A stretch of 16,790 bases of DNA from W0P28-013 sp963658575 (GCA_963658575.1 CAVKQB010000049.1:1-16790); one strand, 5' to 3'. Shown: positions 6,856-13,421, counted from the stretch's first letter. Notes: a model not told the origin generated them from the letters alone. Numbers and translations: made by a program.

Positions 6856-7527
6856 ATGAAAATCAACAAAAACTCTTTGAGCGACCGCTTTACCGGTGGT
6901 GAAGCCGTTTCGCTGAAAAAACGACTCCGCGTTAATCGCGCCAACGGACAACAAATCACTGTTGCCGACCTCATCGACGAATCGAATATGGGCGAACCCG
7001 TACAGATTCAACTCGAAAACAAAGACACTGTTTCGCACACCGTAGCAATCTTTGCTGGCTCGCTCGCAAGCGTGCAAGACATCGCCGCTGTCGCTGGCGA
7101 AAGCGTTGATGCTATTGTTGCACACGGCGACTTCTTGAAAAAAGACGACAATGTGCTGGTATCGGCCGACTGCCCGAAATTGGCATACATTCAGGAACAC
7201 TTCAAACGCAACCCAACACGCGTTGATGCTCTACAACTCGGCACCGACAATCCGTCGCAATTCTCGCAGAAAATCAAAGTGGCTCGTTTCAGCGCAATCA
7301 AAGGTAACGGCTACGAGGAAATCTCGCCACGCGTATATCTGACACAAGGACAACTCGACCGCACGATGGTTGAAATCAAGGATAAACCTATTATCCTCGA
7401 CGACAAACATCTGTTCATCGTAACTCTGTCGGCAGGACGCAGACTCGACGTTACCTTCATGCTCGGCTCGTCTATCGATGCCGGTGAAGCACTGAACAAC
7501 ATCTGCAAGGCTGTTTTGGGCGAATAA
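6856..7527 (+). CDS. Capsid-type structural protein (major capsid candidate)
   Basis: The 223-residue product has no membrane segment, is rich in predicted beta strands (EPVQIQLENKD, SHTVAIFAG, DKHLFIVTLSAG, RLDVTFMLG) and has few cysteines. Its start, KNSLSDRFTGGEAVSLKKRLRV, looks like an ordered arm. It heads the run of virion membrane proteins, follows a long structured leader, and is separated by an internal terminator (8162-8200) from most later genes, so it should be the most abundant product. Those are the expected features of a major capsid protein in a tailless membrane phage. The length is short for a double jelly-roll (usually about 240 residues or more), so a single jelly-roll or a shell-associated protein is possible. 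The 273-residue protein at 12129 is the rival candidate. No sequence motif proves the assignment. Confidence 0.5.
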   Translation: MKINKNSLSDRFTGGEAVSLKKRLRVNRANGQQITVADLIDESNMGEPVQIQLENKDTVSHTVAIFAGSLASVQDIAAVAGESVDAIVAHGDFLKKDDNVLVSADCPKLAYIQEHFKRNPTRVDALQLGTDNPSQFSQKIKVARFSAIKGNGYEEISPRVYLTQGQLDRTMVEIKDKPIILDDKHLFIVTLSAGRRLDVTFMLGSSIDAGEALNNICKAVLGE

Positions 7528-7539
7528 ACACACACGGAC

Positions 7540-8133
7540 ATGGCACAGAAACGCTACAATATGCAACAAGTACGCAGCGCAATGGTTTTTGCGCTGCATA
7601 CAGTGCCGTCCGACGCACTCGAAGCGTTGTTCGCTAAATTCGGCTACAAAGCCGACGAAATAAACATCGAAACCGCTGTGGCCGCTTGGCAACAATACGG
7701 CAACGAGTTTATGGTGCCCTTCGCCGAACTGGCACAAGGCGTGCTGAACGACGAGGAACAGATGGACGAAATAAAAAAGCACTGGCTCTCGATTAGCAGG
7801 TCGGACGGAAAAACAAGTTCTTCTTCTTCGTCTAAATCGAGCAGCAAGAGCAGCAGCACGACCAGCAGCAGCGACTCTAAAACGTCGGAGCAAAAATGGG
7901 AAACTGCAAAATCCATCATCTCCGATATTTTCGGTTTCGCCGTTCAAGGATACGCAGCCTACTCGACCATCAGAGACGGCGAAACGGCTGACGACACAGA
8001 GGAGGAAGAAACCGAAAAAGAAGCAGAATCCCTCGAAACGAAAAATTCGTTCCCGTGGATTGCCATCGGGGTCGGCGTGGGAATGCTTATACTCGTTATC
8101 GTGCTCGTCGCAGTCCTTTCTAAACGCAAATAA
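7540..8133 (+). CDS. C-terminally anchored protein with serine-rich linker
   Basis: This 197-residue protein is not of a family I can name. A helical N-terminal domain (about 1-88) is followed by a serine/lysine/threonine linker at about 92-116, a second amphipathic helix region (EQKWETAKSIISDIFGFAVQG), an acidic stretch (DDTEEEETEKEAE), and one transmembrane helix at 173-193 ending in the positive tail SKRK. The linker and tail anchor suggest a virion protein that joins the membrane to the shell above it. It lies 12 bases after the capsid candidate and before an internal terminator, so the two are probably made at similar high levels. Confidence 0.75.
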   Translation: MAQKRYNMQQVRSAMVFALHTVPSDALEALFAKFGYKADEINIETAVAAWQQYGNEFMVPFAELAQGVLNDEEQMDEIKKHWLSISRSDGKTSSSSSSKSSSKSSSTTSSSDSKTSEQKWETAKSIISDIFGFAVQGYAAYSTIRDGETADDTEEEETEKEAESLETKNSFPWIAIGVGVGMLILVIVLVAVLSKRK

Positions 8134-8161
8134 TAGTTAGATTTTTAAGGTTAAAAAAAGG

Positions 8162-8200
8162 AAAGGCTCGCCGCTGAAAGATTGCGAGCGAGCCTTTTTT
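8162..8200 (+). terminator. Internal terminator in the virion operon
   Basis: A perfect 10-bp stem (8162-8171 with 8188-8197), 16-base loop and TTTTTT at 8195-8200 lie between the two adjacent genes. Partial read-through would set high levels for the two genes before it and lower levels for the minor virion proteins after it. The run of A before the stem means it could also act on the opposite strand. Confidence 0.85.
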
Positions 8201-8217
8201 ACACAAAAGCACAAGCA

Positions 8218-8832
8218 ATGAAAATAATCTATACGACAGACGACGACCTATTGGTGCAGGGCACTCCGGCAGCAGTATCGCAGGACGGAACGCTATACAT
8301 CAACGTTGATTTGTTCGAGCGGCTCACGCCGTTCCAACAGGAGTTCGTCAAATGGCACGAGATGGGACACTACCGACTGCAAACGCACGACGAGATGGAA
8401 GCCGACAAATACGCTTTCAAGAAAATGGCCGGCAAATACCACCAATCGCTCAAAAAGATGATTGGAACACTCGAAACCGTTCTCGACCCGCAGACAGACC
8501 CGAACGTACCACAACGTATAGAGGCTCTCTACCGCCTGTGCTTGAAATTCGATGCATCGGCTGGCAATAAAGCAGCAGCCGAAGAATTGCGCAAAATAAC
8601 TGGCAACACCGAAGAAAAACACAAGATAACGCTGTGGCGTTCCGATGGACGAAACTCAAACGCTGTGGCTGCCGTCGATACCACCGGCACGCAGATGAAC
8701 AATATGATTCAGAACATGGGGGCGTTCTACACGGCAGCAATGGCAGCAAATACAAAATCGGAAACCAGCGACAAAACACTCACCTTTCTGATGATTGGTT
8801 TCCTCGTAGTTTTCCTATTAAAAGACGATTGA
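8218..8832 (+). CDS. Membrane-anchored zinc metalloprotease (HExxH)
   Basis: The 204-residue protein has a zinc site HEMGH at residues 47-51, with downstream acidic residues in HDEMEAD (57-63) that may give the third ligand. This is close in style to M48/M78-type minimal proteases (HExGH with a later E/D-A-D). The C-terminus has one transmembrane helix at about 187-201 (LTFLMIGFLVVFLL). I start it at the ATG at 8218 because the longer reading from 8182 would begin inside the terminator. It may mature virion proteins or cut host envelope proteins or peptidoglycan peptides at entry. Its place amid virion membrane proteins favours a particle-borne enzyme. Confidence 0.75.
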   Translation: MKIIYTTDDDLLVQGTPAAVSQDGTLYINVDLFERLTPFQQEFVKWHEMGHYRLQTHDEMEADKYAFKKMAGKYHQSLKKMIGTLETVLDPQTDPNVPQRIEALYRLCLKFDASAGNKAAAEELRKITGNTEEKHKITLWRSDGRNSNAVAAVDTTGTQMNNMIQNMGAFYTAAMAANTKSETSDKTLTFLMIGFLVVFLLKDD

Positions 8833-8833
8833 T

Positions 8834-9118
8834 ATGAATGATAGTGGAAATTCCAACAGCATGGACTCGTATTCCTTCGGCACTCTCTGGCAAGAGATAA
8901 CACGCGCCGTCGGATATATAACAACCTCGATTACTGACGTATTCGGTAACCGCGACGCTGCACGCGTCAATGAAACAAAGATACGCGAAACCTTTCGCAC
9001 AGAGAACAACAAGATGTTACTCGGTGTCTCCGACGGCACGGGAATAGTTTATATCATTGTGCTGTTGGCGGGCGTGGCTGGTATCGTGTATTTAGTTGGC
9101 CAAAATAAGAAAAAATAG
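8834..9118 (+). CDS. 94-aa virion-type membrane protein
   Basis: The product has a polar N-terminal domain (about 1-65, with SFGTLWQEITRAVGYITTSITDVFG as a possible amphipathic helix) and a transmembrane helix at about 70-89 ending in GQNKKK. The start is one base after the protease stop, in a tight operon. The positive C-terminal tail is repeated in several neighbours and suggests one common topology, with the tail on the inner face of the membrane. The family is not recognised. Confidence 0.75.
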   Translation: MNDSGNSNSMDSYSFGTLWQEITRAVGYITTSITDVFGNRDAARVNETKIRETFRTENNKMLLGVSDGTGIVYIIVLLAGVAGIVYLVGQNKKK

Positions 9119-9124
9119 ACAACA

Positions 9125-9325
9125 ATGGCAGCAACAACCATCAAGGTAAAACTCAGCAATGTGCCGGGAGCACCTAATTCGGGAGGAGGCAAAAAGAAAC
9201 TCTTGCTCCTGCTCGCCGTCATTGGCGGAGGATACTACTGCTACAAAAAAGGTATCATCAAAATTAACCAAGACGGGACTATCAAAATAGATAAAAACGC
9301 AGCAAAAACCACAACAACAAAATAA
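9125..9325 (+). CDS. 66-aa membrane protein with KKG tail motif
   Basis: A short polar start (KVKLSNVPGAPNSGGG) is followed by a hydrophobic helix at about 25-40 with a GGG turn, then YKKGIIKINQDGTIKI, a small beta-hairpin-like tail, and a TTTT end. The order glycine-rich end of helix, aromatic residues, KKG, then alternating hydrophobic residues is shared with the next gene, and in part with the gene at 11705. That suggests ancient duplication or a common anchoring motif. It is probably a minor virion membrane protein. No family is recognised. Confidence 0.75.
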   Translation: MAATTIKVKLSNVPGAPNSGGGKKKLLLLLAVIGGGYYCYKKGIIKINQDGTIKIDKNAAKTTTTK

Positions 9326-9329
9326 AAAT

Positions 9330-9599
9330 ATGTCAGACGGAGGACAAAAAAAAGCAAACGGAACAACTGTAAGCGCAACGGGTTCAAAAATTGCAACACA
9401 ATTATCCACCAACGAATACACACAAAAAATGAAAGAAGAAACCGAAGCCGCAAAAACGGAAGCAGAAGAAGCCAAAGCAACAAGCAAAAGCAAAATAAAA
9501 TGGGCGGTGATACTAACACTCGCAGCCATTGCAGGCGGTGCATTCTTTCTACACAAGAAAGGTATGCTCCATTTGAAAATAAACCTACGCAAAAAATAA
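9330..9599 (+). CDS. 89-aa membrane protein, helical N-terminus, KKG tail motif
   Basis: Residues 28-52 form a charged helix (EETEAAKTEAEEAKAT), likely a short coiled coil. A transmembrane helix at about 57-74 follows (IKWAVILTLAAIAGGAFF), and the tail HKKGMLHLKINLRKK resembles the tail of the gene before it. The gap to the upstream stop is four bases. The coil may pair copies of the protein or reach from membrane to shell. The family is not recognised. Confidence 0.75.
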   Translation: MSDGGQKKANGTTVSATGSKIATQLSTNEYTQKMKEETEAAKTEAEEAKATSKSKIKWAVILTLAAIAGGAFFLHKKGMLHLKINLRKK

Positions 9600-9606
9600 A
9601 TATACT

Positions 9607-9771
9607 ATGGCAACAACAACCGAAAGCCGCAACGTACAACGCGCACAAGAAACAGCCACCGACGAGGAACGCCAATACATCTCATCGCCGAAGAAAAACT
9701 ACACCACATGGATTGTAGTAGCAACACTGGCTATCATCGCCGGAGCGGCATGGTATTTCTACAAAAACTAA
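9607..9771 (+). CDS. 54-aa tail-anchored membrane protein
   Basis: This short frame runs from the ATG at 9607 to TAA at 9769-9771 and is well placed between two other membrane-protein genes. It has a polar N-terminus with NVQRAQETATDEERQY and a transmembrane helix at about 34-52 (TWIVVATLAIIAGAAWYFY) that ends the protein with KN. The GAAWYFYKN end echoes the GGGYYCYKK and GGAFFLHKK ends of its neighbours. It is probably a minor virion membrane protein. Confidence 0.75.
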   Translation: MATTTESRNVQRAQETATDEERQYISSPKKNYTTWIVVATLAIIAGAAWYFYKN

Positions 9772-9785
9772 AAAAAAACACACCT

Positions 9786-10082
9786 ATGCCCTACTACAAC
9801 GGCAAAACAAAAGATTTGCGCTATATCAACATCGACGCAAAGGCTGGCAACCCAAGCACTTTTTGGGTGAGCGACAGCGGAAAATACTACCGCACCTATG
9901 CACAAGCCAAAAAGGACGATGCTTCACAGGCGGTTGATCCAACCAAATATGTGGCGACAAAATCGTTCTTCCAACAACACAAGAAAACACTACTTTTCTG
10001 CGCGTTGATATTGGCGGCGGGACTGGCCACTGTATATCTTTTCGACAAAAACAAACTGATTTACAACAATAAACCTTGGTAA
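9786..10082 (+). CDS. 98-aa membrane protein with aromatic-rich N-terminal domain
   Basis: The N-terminal 60 residues are tyrosine-rich (MPYYNGKTKDLRYINI, SGKYYRTYAQAKKDDAS) and look like a small folded domain. A transmembrane helix at about 68-86 (TLLFCALILAAGLATVYLF) and a short polar tail follow. I prefer the ATG at 9786 to the longer reading from 9708, which would overlap the upstream gene. The surface tyrosines could support binding to sugar or shell. No family is recognised. Confidence 0.75.
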   Translation: MPYYNGKTKDLRYINIDAKAGNPSTFWVSDSGKYYRTYAQAKKDDASQAVDPTKYVATKSFFQQHKKTLLFCALILAAGLATVYLFDKNKLIYNNKPW

Positions 10083-10083
10083 A

Positions 10084-10443
10084 ATGGAAAAAGAAACCTA
10101 TTCTTTCGACGACTTCGTGGCATCGCTCAAATCGCACTTTGCCGCATACGCCGGAACCGACTCCGACAACAACACCTACACGGAAGGCTACTTCAACAAC
10201 TTCCTGAAATCGATGGCGGGCGTTTCCGACGACGAGGAAAAAACAGAAACGAACGACGAGGCGGAGAATGAAAACACGCCACGCATACGCGACCTCAACA
10301 TCGCAGTGCAGCCCGACCCTATCGTGTGCACACTCTTCACGCACAACGTTACCAAGTCGGAACTGCTCATCATGAACACACTGCTCAATGTAACTATGTG
10401 CATCATCGCCGTCGTTACGTTCATCAGACTCAAACGCGCGTAA
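10084..10443 (+). CDS. 119-aa acidic membrane protein
   Basis: The gene starts one base after the upstream stop. The protein has a helical start (SFDDFVASLKSHFAAYAG), an acidic, probably disordered middle (DDEEKTETNDEAENENTP), a short beta stretch (LNIAVQPDPIVCTLF), and a C-terminal transmembrane helix at about 94-114 ending RLKRA. The layout again puts a positive end after the membrane helix. It is probably a virion membrane protein. The family is not recognised. Confidence 0.75.
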   Translation: MEKETYSFDDFVASLKSHFAAYAGTDSDNNTYTEGYFNNFLKSMAGVSDDEEKTETNDEAENENTPRIRDLNIAVQPDPIVCTLFTHNVTKSELLIMNTLLNVTMCIIAVVTFIRLKRA

Positions 10444-10444
10444 T

Positions 10445-10627
10445 ATGGACAAAACATCTGCTATCATCATTCTATCGGCCGTTGGCATCGTCTGCCTGTG
10501 TGTTACGGTAATCAGTTACAAATGGCTCAACAACCAAAGCGAGAGTATATGGGACTGGTACACCTACAACACAAAACAACAGAATGGACTCTATCGCGGA
10601 ATCAAACTCGTAAACGACCCAACCTAA
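10445..10627 (+). CDS. 60-aa N-terminally anchored membrane protein
   Basis: A transmembrane helix at about residues 5-24 (SAIIILSAVGIVCLCVTVI) begins the protein. The rest is polar and aromatic (YKWLNNQSESIWDWYTYNT). Unlike most genes before it, the anchor is at the N-terminus. It starts one base after the upstream stop. A small virion membrane protein is likely, and a holin-like role is less likely because only one helix is present. The family is not recognised. Confidence 0.7.
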   Translation: MDKTSAIIILSAVGIVCLCVTVISYKWLNNQSESIWDWYTYNTKQQNGLYRGIKLVNDPT

Positions 10628-10631
10628 AACG

Positions 10632-11003
10632 ATGCAAGCGCAATACCTCATAATAACATCGCTCGGCGATAGCATCTGCTATCACCACACGGGCGTGCTG
10701 TGCAACGGATACGTCTATCACCTGAACGACAGCGGCGTACATTGCGACCCCTACGATACGTTCATGGAGGGGCGCACGCTGCTGCACAGCACGGCCGCAA
10801 CAAAGACACCCGACGAAATACGCGCCTTTTACGAAGAAAATCGCAACCGACGGCACAACATCGTGTTTTACAACTGCGAACACTTTGCCAACGAATGCGC
10901 TTACGGTATCAAAAAATCGCCCACGTTCGACGGTTACCTCATCATGCTATTCGCGCTCGTCGTAACTATCGCAGCAACCATTCACGCTAAAAAAGCACTA
11001 TGA
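10632..11003 (+). CDS. Membrane-anchored LRAT/H-REV107-like NlpC/P60 enzyme
   Basis: This 123-residue protein carries the hallmark NCEHF motif (residues 81-85, continuing NCEHFANECAYG), typical of the LRAT/H-REV107 branch of permuted NlpC/P60 papain-fold enzymes. The expected upstream histidines are present: H18 or H19 in CYHHTGVLCNG, and H30 in GYVYHL. C82 would be the nucleophile. Known family members act on phospholipids as acyltransferases or phospholipases A, and relatives cut peptidoglycan peptides or modify proteins. A C-terminal transmembrane helix at about 101-117 gives the same overall order as vertebrate HRASLS proteins. In a membrane phage it could remodel lipids at entry or in the particle; that is inferred. 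Its stop overlaps the next start as ATGA. Confidence 0.75.
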   Translation: MQAQYLIITSLGDSICYHHTGVLCNGYVYHLNDSGVHCDPYDTFMEGRTLLHSTAATKTPDEIRAFYEENRNRRHNIVFYNCEHFANECAYGIKKSPTFDGYLIMLFALVVTIAATIHAKKAL

Positions 11004-11269
11004 ACACCATCGAAAATAATCTTTGGTCGGAATCGATAAAAAAGGCCGACCTCGTCATAGAACAGGGACTCGATACCTACGTGTGCTACCGCGCACGCGT
11101 GGCATGCGGCAAAAACGCCGAAGCCGAACCTATATGGAAAATCGCACTGTTCCAGACCGTCGAAACCGACACCGAGAAGCGCACGCTGCTACTGTACCCT
11201 TACGGCCGCGAAACATACGAGTTTGCGCCGGACAATATCGACGAATACACGTTTGACTACGCTAAATAA
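11000..11269 (+). CDS. Hypothetical 89-aa soluble protein
   Basis: The protein is acidic, with no membrane segment or signal. It seems to be a small alpha/beta domain: a helix (ESIKKADLVIEQGL), then beta strands (TYVCYRARVACG, IWKIALFQTV, RTLLLYPYG) and an acidic end. Its start overlaps the stop of the LRAT-like gene, and it is the only soluble product in this run of anchored proteins. A partner or inhibitor of that enzyme, which would keep it inactive until assembly, is one idea from the coupling alone. No family is recognised. Confidence 0.65.
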   Translation: MNTIENNLWSESIKKADLVIEQGLDTYVCYRARVACGKNAEAEPIWKIALFQTVETDTEKRTLLLYPYGRETYEFAPDNIDEYTFDYAK

Positions 11270-11275
11270 ATAGAT

Positions 11276-11698
11276 ATGAACCCAAAGATAATCAAACCAA
11301 TAGCCATTGGAGGCGGAGTGCTGCTTGCGCTGATAATCGTCATCGCACTCATCGTGTGGGCAAAAAACAAAATCGCAGATACGACCACCACGATACGACT
11401 GGCCGCTGATGCGAACAAGGAAATCGATACGACGAAGCAAACACTCACACAGACACAACTCAACACGCTCGCAAGCAAACTCTATACCGCCATGAAAGGC
11501 TGGGGCACCGACGAAGATGCTATCTATGCCGCTTTCGAAACACTCGGAAGCCGAACAGACCTGATGCAACTTCGAAAAACCTTTGGCACGAAAGACGGCA
11601 TGACACTCGACGAGTGGCTCGCCGACGAACTCAACGCCTCCGAAATTGAACACTTAAACAACATTCTTGCCACCAACGGCATAGACTACAAATTCTAA
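11276..11698 (+). CDS. Membrane-anchored protein with annexin-repeat-like domain
   Basis: Residues 8-29 are a transmembrane helix, followed by a polar spacer with TTTT. Residues about 66-131 resemble one annexin repeat: LYTAMKGWGTDEDAIYAAF contains the K-G-x-G-T-D-E core (residues 74-80), and the following helices and WLADELNASEIEHLNNIL fit the rest of the repeat pattern. Annexin repeats bind acidic membranes in a calcium-dependent way, usually as four copies. Here a single copy is tied to a membrane anchor. Similar helical domains may exist in other phage proteins, so calcium binding is not assured. Bridging two membranes during entry is a possible role. Confidence 0.65.
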   Translation: MNPKIIKPIAIGGGVLLALIIVIALIVWAKNKIADTTTTIRLAADANKEIDTTKQTLTQTQLNTLASKLYTAMKGWGTDEDAIYAAFETLGSRTDLMQLRKTFGTKDGMTLDEWLADELNASEIEHLNNILATNGIDYKF

Positions 11699-11704
11699 AA
11701 CACT

Positions 11705-12109
11705 ATGAAAAAATCGAAAAAAATAATCGGCATATCGCTGCTCGTTACGGGCGCGCTTGTCGCTGTATGCTATCTACTCTACAAAAAGGGCAAAAAGGCC
11801 GAAGAAGCAAAAAAGGCCGCCAGCGACGATGAAACAACCACAACCACATCGGGCACGGCCACGTTCCCGCTGAAATACAACTCGCGCGGCACAGAGGTGA
11901 AAAACCTACAAAAAGCATTGAACGTACTCCTCGCCGATGCCGCCGAATGCGACGAAACACTGCCGACCTACAACAATAAGAATATCACCGTGCTGCAAGA
12001 GGACGGCATATTCGGTGCACGCACCGAAGCCGCTTGCTCTTGGCACTTCGGCAAAAAACAGGTAACCGAAAAACAATACAAGGCTCTGATAGAGGCCACC
12101 ATAGCATAA
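11705..12109 (+). CDS. Membrane-anchored peptidoglycan-binding-like protein
   Basis: The N-terminus has a basic start and a transmembrane helix at about 7-26, ending YKKGKKAEEAKK, which recalls the KKG motif of the genes at 9125 and 9330. A linker with five threonines leads to a domain at about 55-130 like PG_binding_1: LKYNSRGTEVKNLQKALN, then LQEDGIFGARTEAACSWHFG and a final helix. Such domains hold enzymes or particles to the cell wall. As a virion protein it would fix the particle membrane to peptidoglycan during entry. No catalytic domain is attached. Confidence 0.75.
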   Translation: MKKSKKIIGISLLVTGALVAVCYLLYKKGKKAEEAKKAASDDETTTTTSGTATFPLKYNSRGTEVKNLQKALNVLLADAAECDETLPTYNNKNITVLQEDGIFGARTEAACSWHFGKKQVTEKQYKALIEATIA

Positions 12110-12128
12110 CATCGTAACACACACAAGC

Positions 12129-12950
12129 ATGTCAGTAAAACTCGACAAAATAATGGGGCGGCTACGCGAAAAAGATGCGCACAGGTGCGGCATCGAAGTG
12201 TCGTGCTTTGTGCCGCAAATAACACTCGAAATGCAACTGCGCAAGGTTACAGAAATTGGCGTAAAAAACCGAAGAATCGTAAACGCTGACACGGGCGAAG
12301 AAACACTCATCGGACAAGACCTGACGAAACACGCGGACAAATACAATTGCGTGTACAAGAATCATGGCGAATGGACTATCTACGTGCGCTACTTCGGCGA
12401 CACCTCTACACTCGACTACCCCAAAATAGGTGTGCTGCACAAGGGCTACCTCAACAACAAGCGACAGGTACCCAACCCAACCTATGGCGTGGAGGGTGCC
12501 CCCAATGCAGATGTCGAGGTGCTGGTGTACAAGGAACGTATGCATGGCGAGTGGCTCATGCACGACAACGCAAACAGCGAACCCATACTTTTCGATATGC
12601 CCGCCAACGAAGGCGAATGGACACCACTCATGCCGGTAACGGAGTTCGTGCAACAATTCATGGACGATGAGCATACGACTTTTCTCAATCAAAACAAAGT
12701 AATTGGAAACAACACGAAGTGGACAAAGGTTGTGGATGAAAATTTCCCAGACGGTCGTAGCAAAAAAACATATAACGACAAAGTTGGAGCACTTTTCTTG
12801 CGGGCAGGGCTGACAGTGGTGCAGGAGCGCATATTCACCGATGCTAACACACACCGACAACGCTTGGCCTACACCTACTCACAGCCCATCTATTTCACTA
12901 TGCGATACGCACCAATGGACGACCGCCCATATCACATAAGATTAGGATAA
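12129..12950 (+). CDS. 273-aa beta-rich protein, candidate spike or second capsid protein
   Basis: No family is recognised. The protein is soluble, with no membrane segment, and largely beta-stranded (WTIYVRYFGD, PKIGVLHKGYL, DVEVLVYKERMHGEW, GALFLRAGLTVVQERIF, YSQPIYFTMRYAP). It is the last and longest gene of the virion operon. Its size is near that of small double-jelly-roll capsid proteins such as PM2 P2 (269 residues), so it competes with the 223-residue product at 6856 for the major capsid role. A vertex spike or receptor-binding protein is the other option. Bases at about 12655-12800 are richer in A/T than the rest of the gene, which fits exchange of a surface-exposed part. An RNA-like element follows. 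Confidence 0.55.
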   Translation: MSVKLDKIMGRLREKDAHRCGIEVSCFVPQITLEMQLRKVTEIGVKNRRIVNADTGEETLIGQDLTKHADKYNCVYKNHGEWTIYVRYFGDTSTLDYPKIGVLHKGYLNNKRQVPNPTYGVEGAPNADVEVLVYKERMHGEWLMHDNANSEPILFDMPANEGEWTPLMPVTEFVQQFMDDEHTTFLNQNKVIGNNTKWTKVVDENFPDGRSKKTYNDKVGALFLRAGLTVVQERIFTDANTHRQRLAYTYSQPIYFTMRYAPMDDRPYHIRLG

Positions 12951-12958
12951 AAAAATAT

Positions 12959-13087
12959 AAGAGCGAGGACACCGAGTGGAATCCTGCTATAACTTGTGAA
13001 AGGCCCGACCGGGCGTTCAAGAGGAATCAAGAGATTCAGTCTGATACAGTAAGATTGTGAAGCCCTGACTTACTCGCTCTTTTTTTT
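12959..13087 (+). ncRNA. Structured RNA element or complex terminator of about 125 nt
   Basis: A 9-bp closing stem (12959-12967 with 13073-13081) runs into TTTTTTTT at 13080-13087, so transcription can end here. The enclosed 105 bases hold inner hairpins: 12993-12996 with 13018-13021 around a GCCC/GGGC stem (13003-13006 with 13011-13014), and GAATC/GATTC (13024-13028 with 13033-13037, AAGA loop). No promoter is seen directly upstream, so it would be cut from, or form the 3' end of, the virion mRNA. It matches no RNA class that I can name. Confidence 0.6.
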
Positions 13088-13121
13088 GAAAACCACCACA
13101 AAACACGATATACACCAAACA

Positions 13122-13418
13122 ATGGAAGCAATCATCTACAAATGGCTCACCTTCACGCTGCCCGTCGTTACGTCGATAGTGTCGTGGCTGCTCGGCCGCC
13201 GGCAACGCAACAACACCACGCTGCGGCAGATGCAGGAGAGCATCGACATGCTGGTGCTGAAAAACTCCGAACTCTACCAACGAGTCATCGAACAGAACGC
13301 ACGCATCGTCGAACTGCAACGCGAAAACTATACGCTACGACAGCGCGTGGAACAAAACAATATGACCATCAACGCACTACGCGCCGAGATAGAGGGCTTA
13401 CGCAACCAACTACAATAA
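13122..13418 (+). CDS. TM plus coiled-coil protein (lysis-module, i-spanin- or holin-like)
   Basis: The product has 98 residues: a transmembrane helix at about 8-28, a basic RRQRNN stop-transfer, then a long coiled coil at about 40-98 (heptads in QESIDMLVLKNSELYQRV and onward). This is the shape of an inner-membrane spanin (Rz-like) facing the periplasm. It lies four bases before a lipoprotein gene, where a spanin partner would be. I start it at the ATG at 13122; a frame from 13086 would begin in the terminator tail. Because the next protein may act alone as a u-spanin, this one could instead be a holin or holin regulator. Confidence 0.65.
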   Translation: MEAIIYKWLTFTLPVVTSIVSWLLGRRQRNNTTLRQMQESIDMLVLKNSELYQRVIEQNARIVELQRENYTLRQRVEQNNMTINALRAEIEGLRNQLQ

Positions 13419-13421
13419 ACC

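Noticed and set aside
7231..7947. 238-codon minus-strand open frame across the capsid candidate and the next gene
   Set aside because: It covers two well-formed + strand genes, and its Arg/Phe/Val-rich content is that of a shadow frame.
12162..12860. 232-codon minus-strand open frame under the 273-aa gene
   Set aside because: It is fully antisense to a well-placed operon gene and has no promoter, domain or neighbour on that strand.
12959..13087. tRNA, tmRNA or hammerhead ribozyme
   Set aside because: The closing stem and a GTTCAA string suggested a tRNA-like end, but there is no T-arm in the right place, no anticodon arm, and no CUGAUGA/GAAA hammerhead core.
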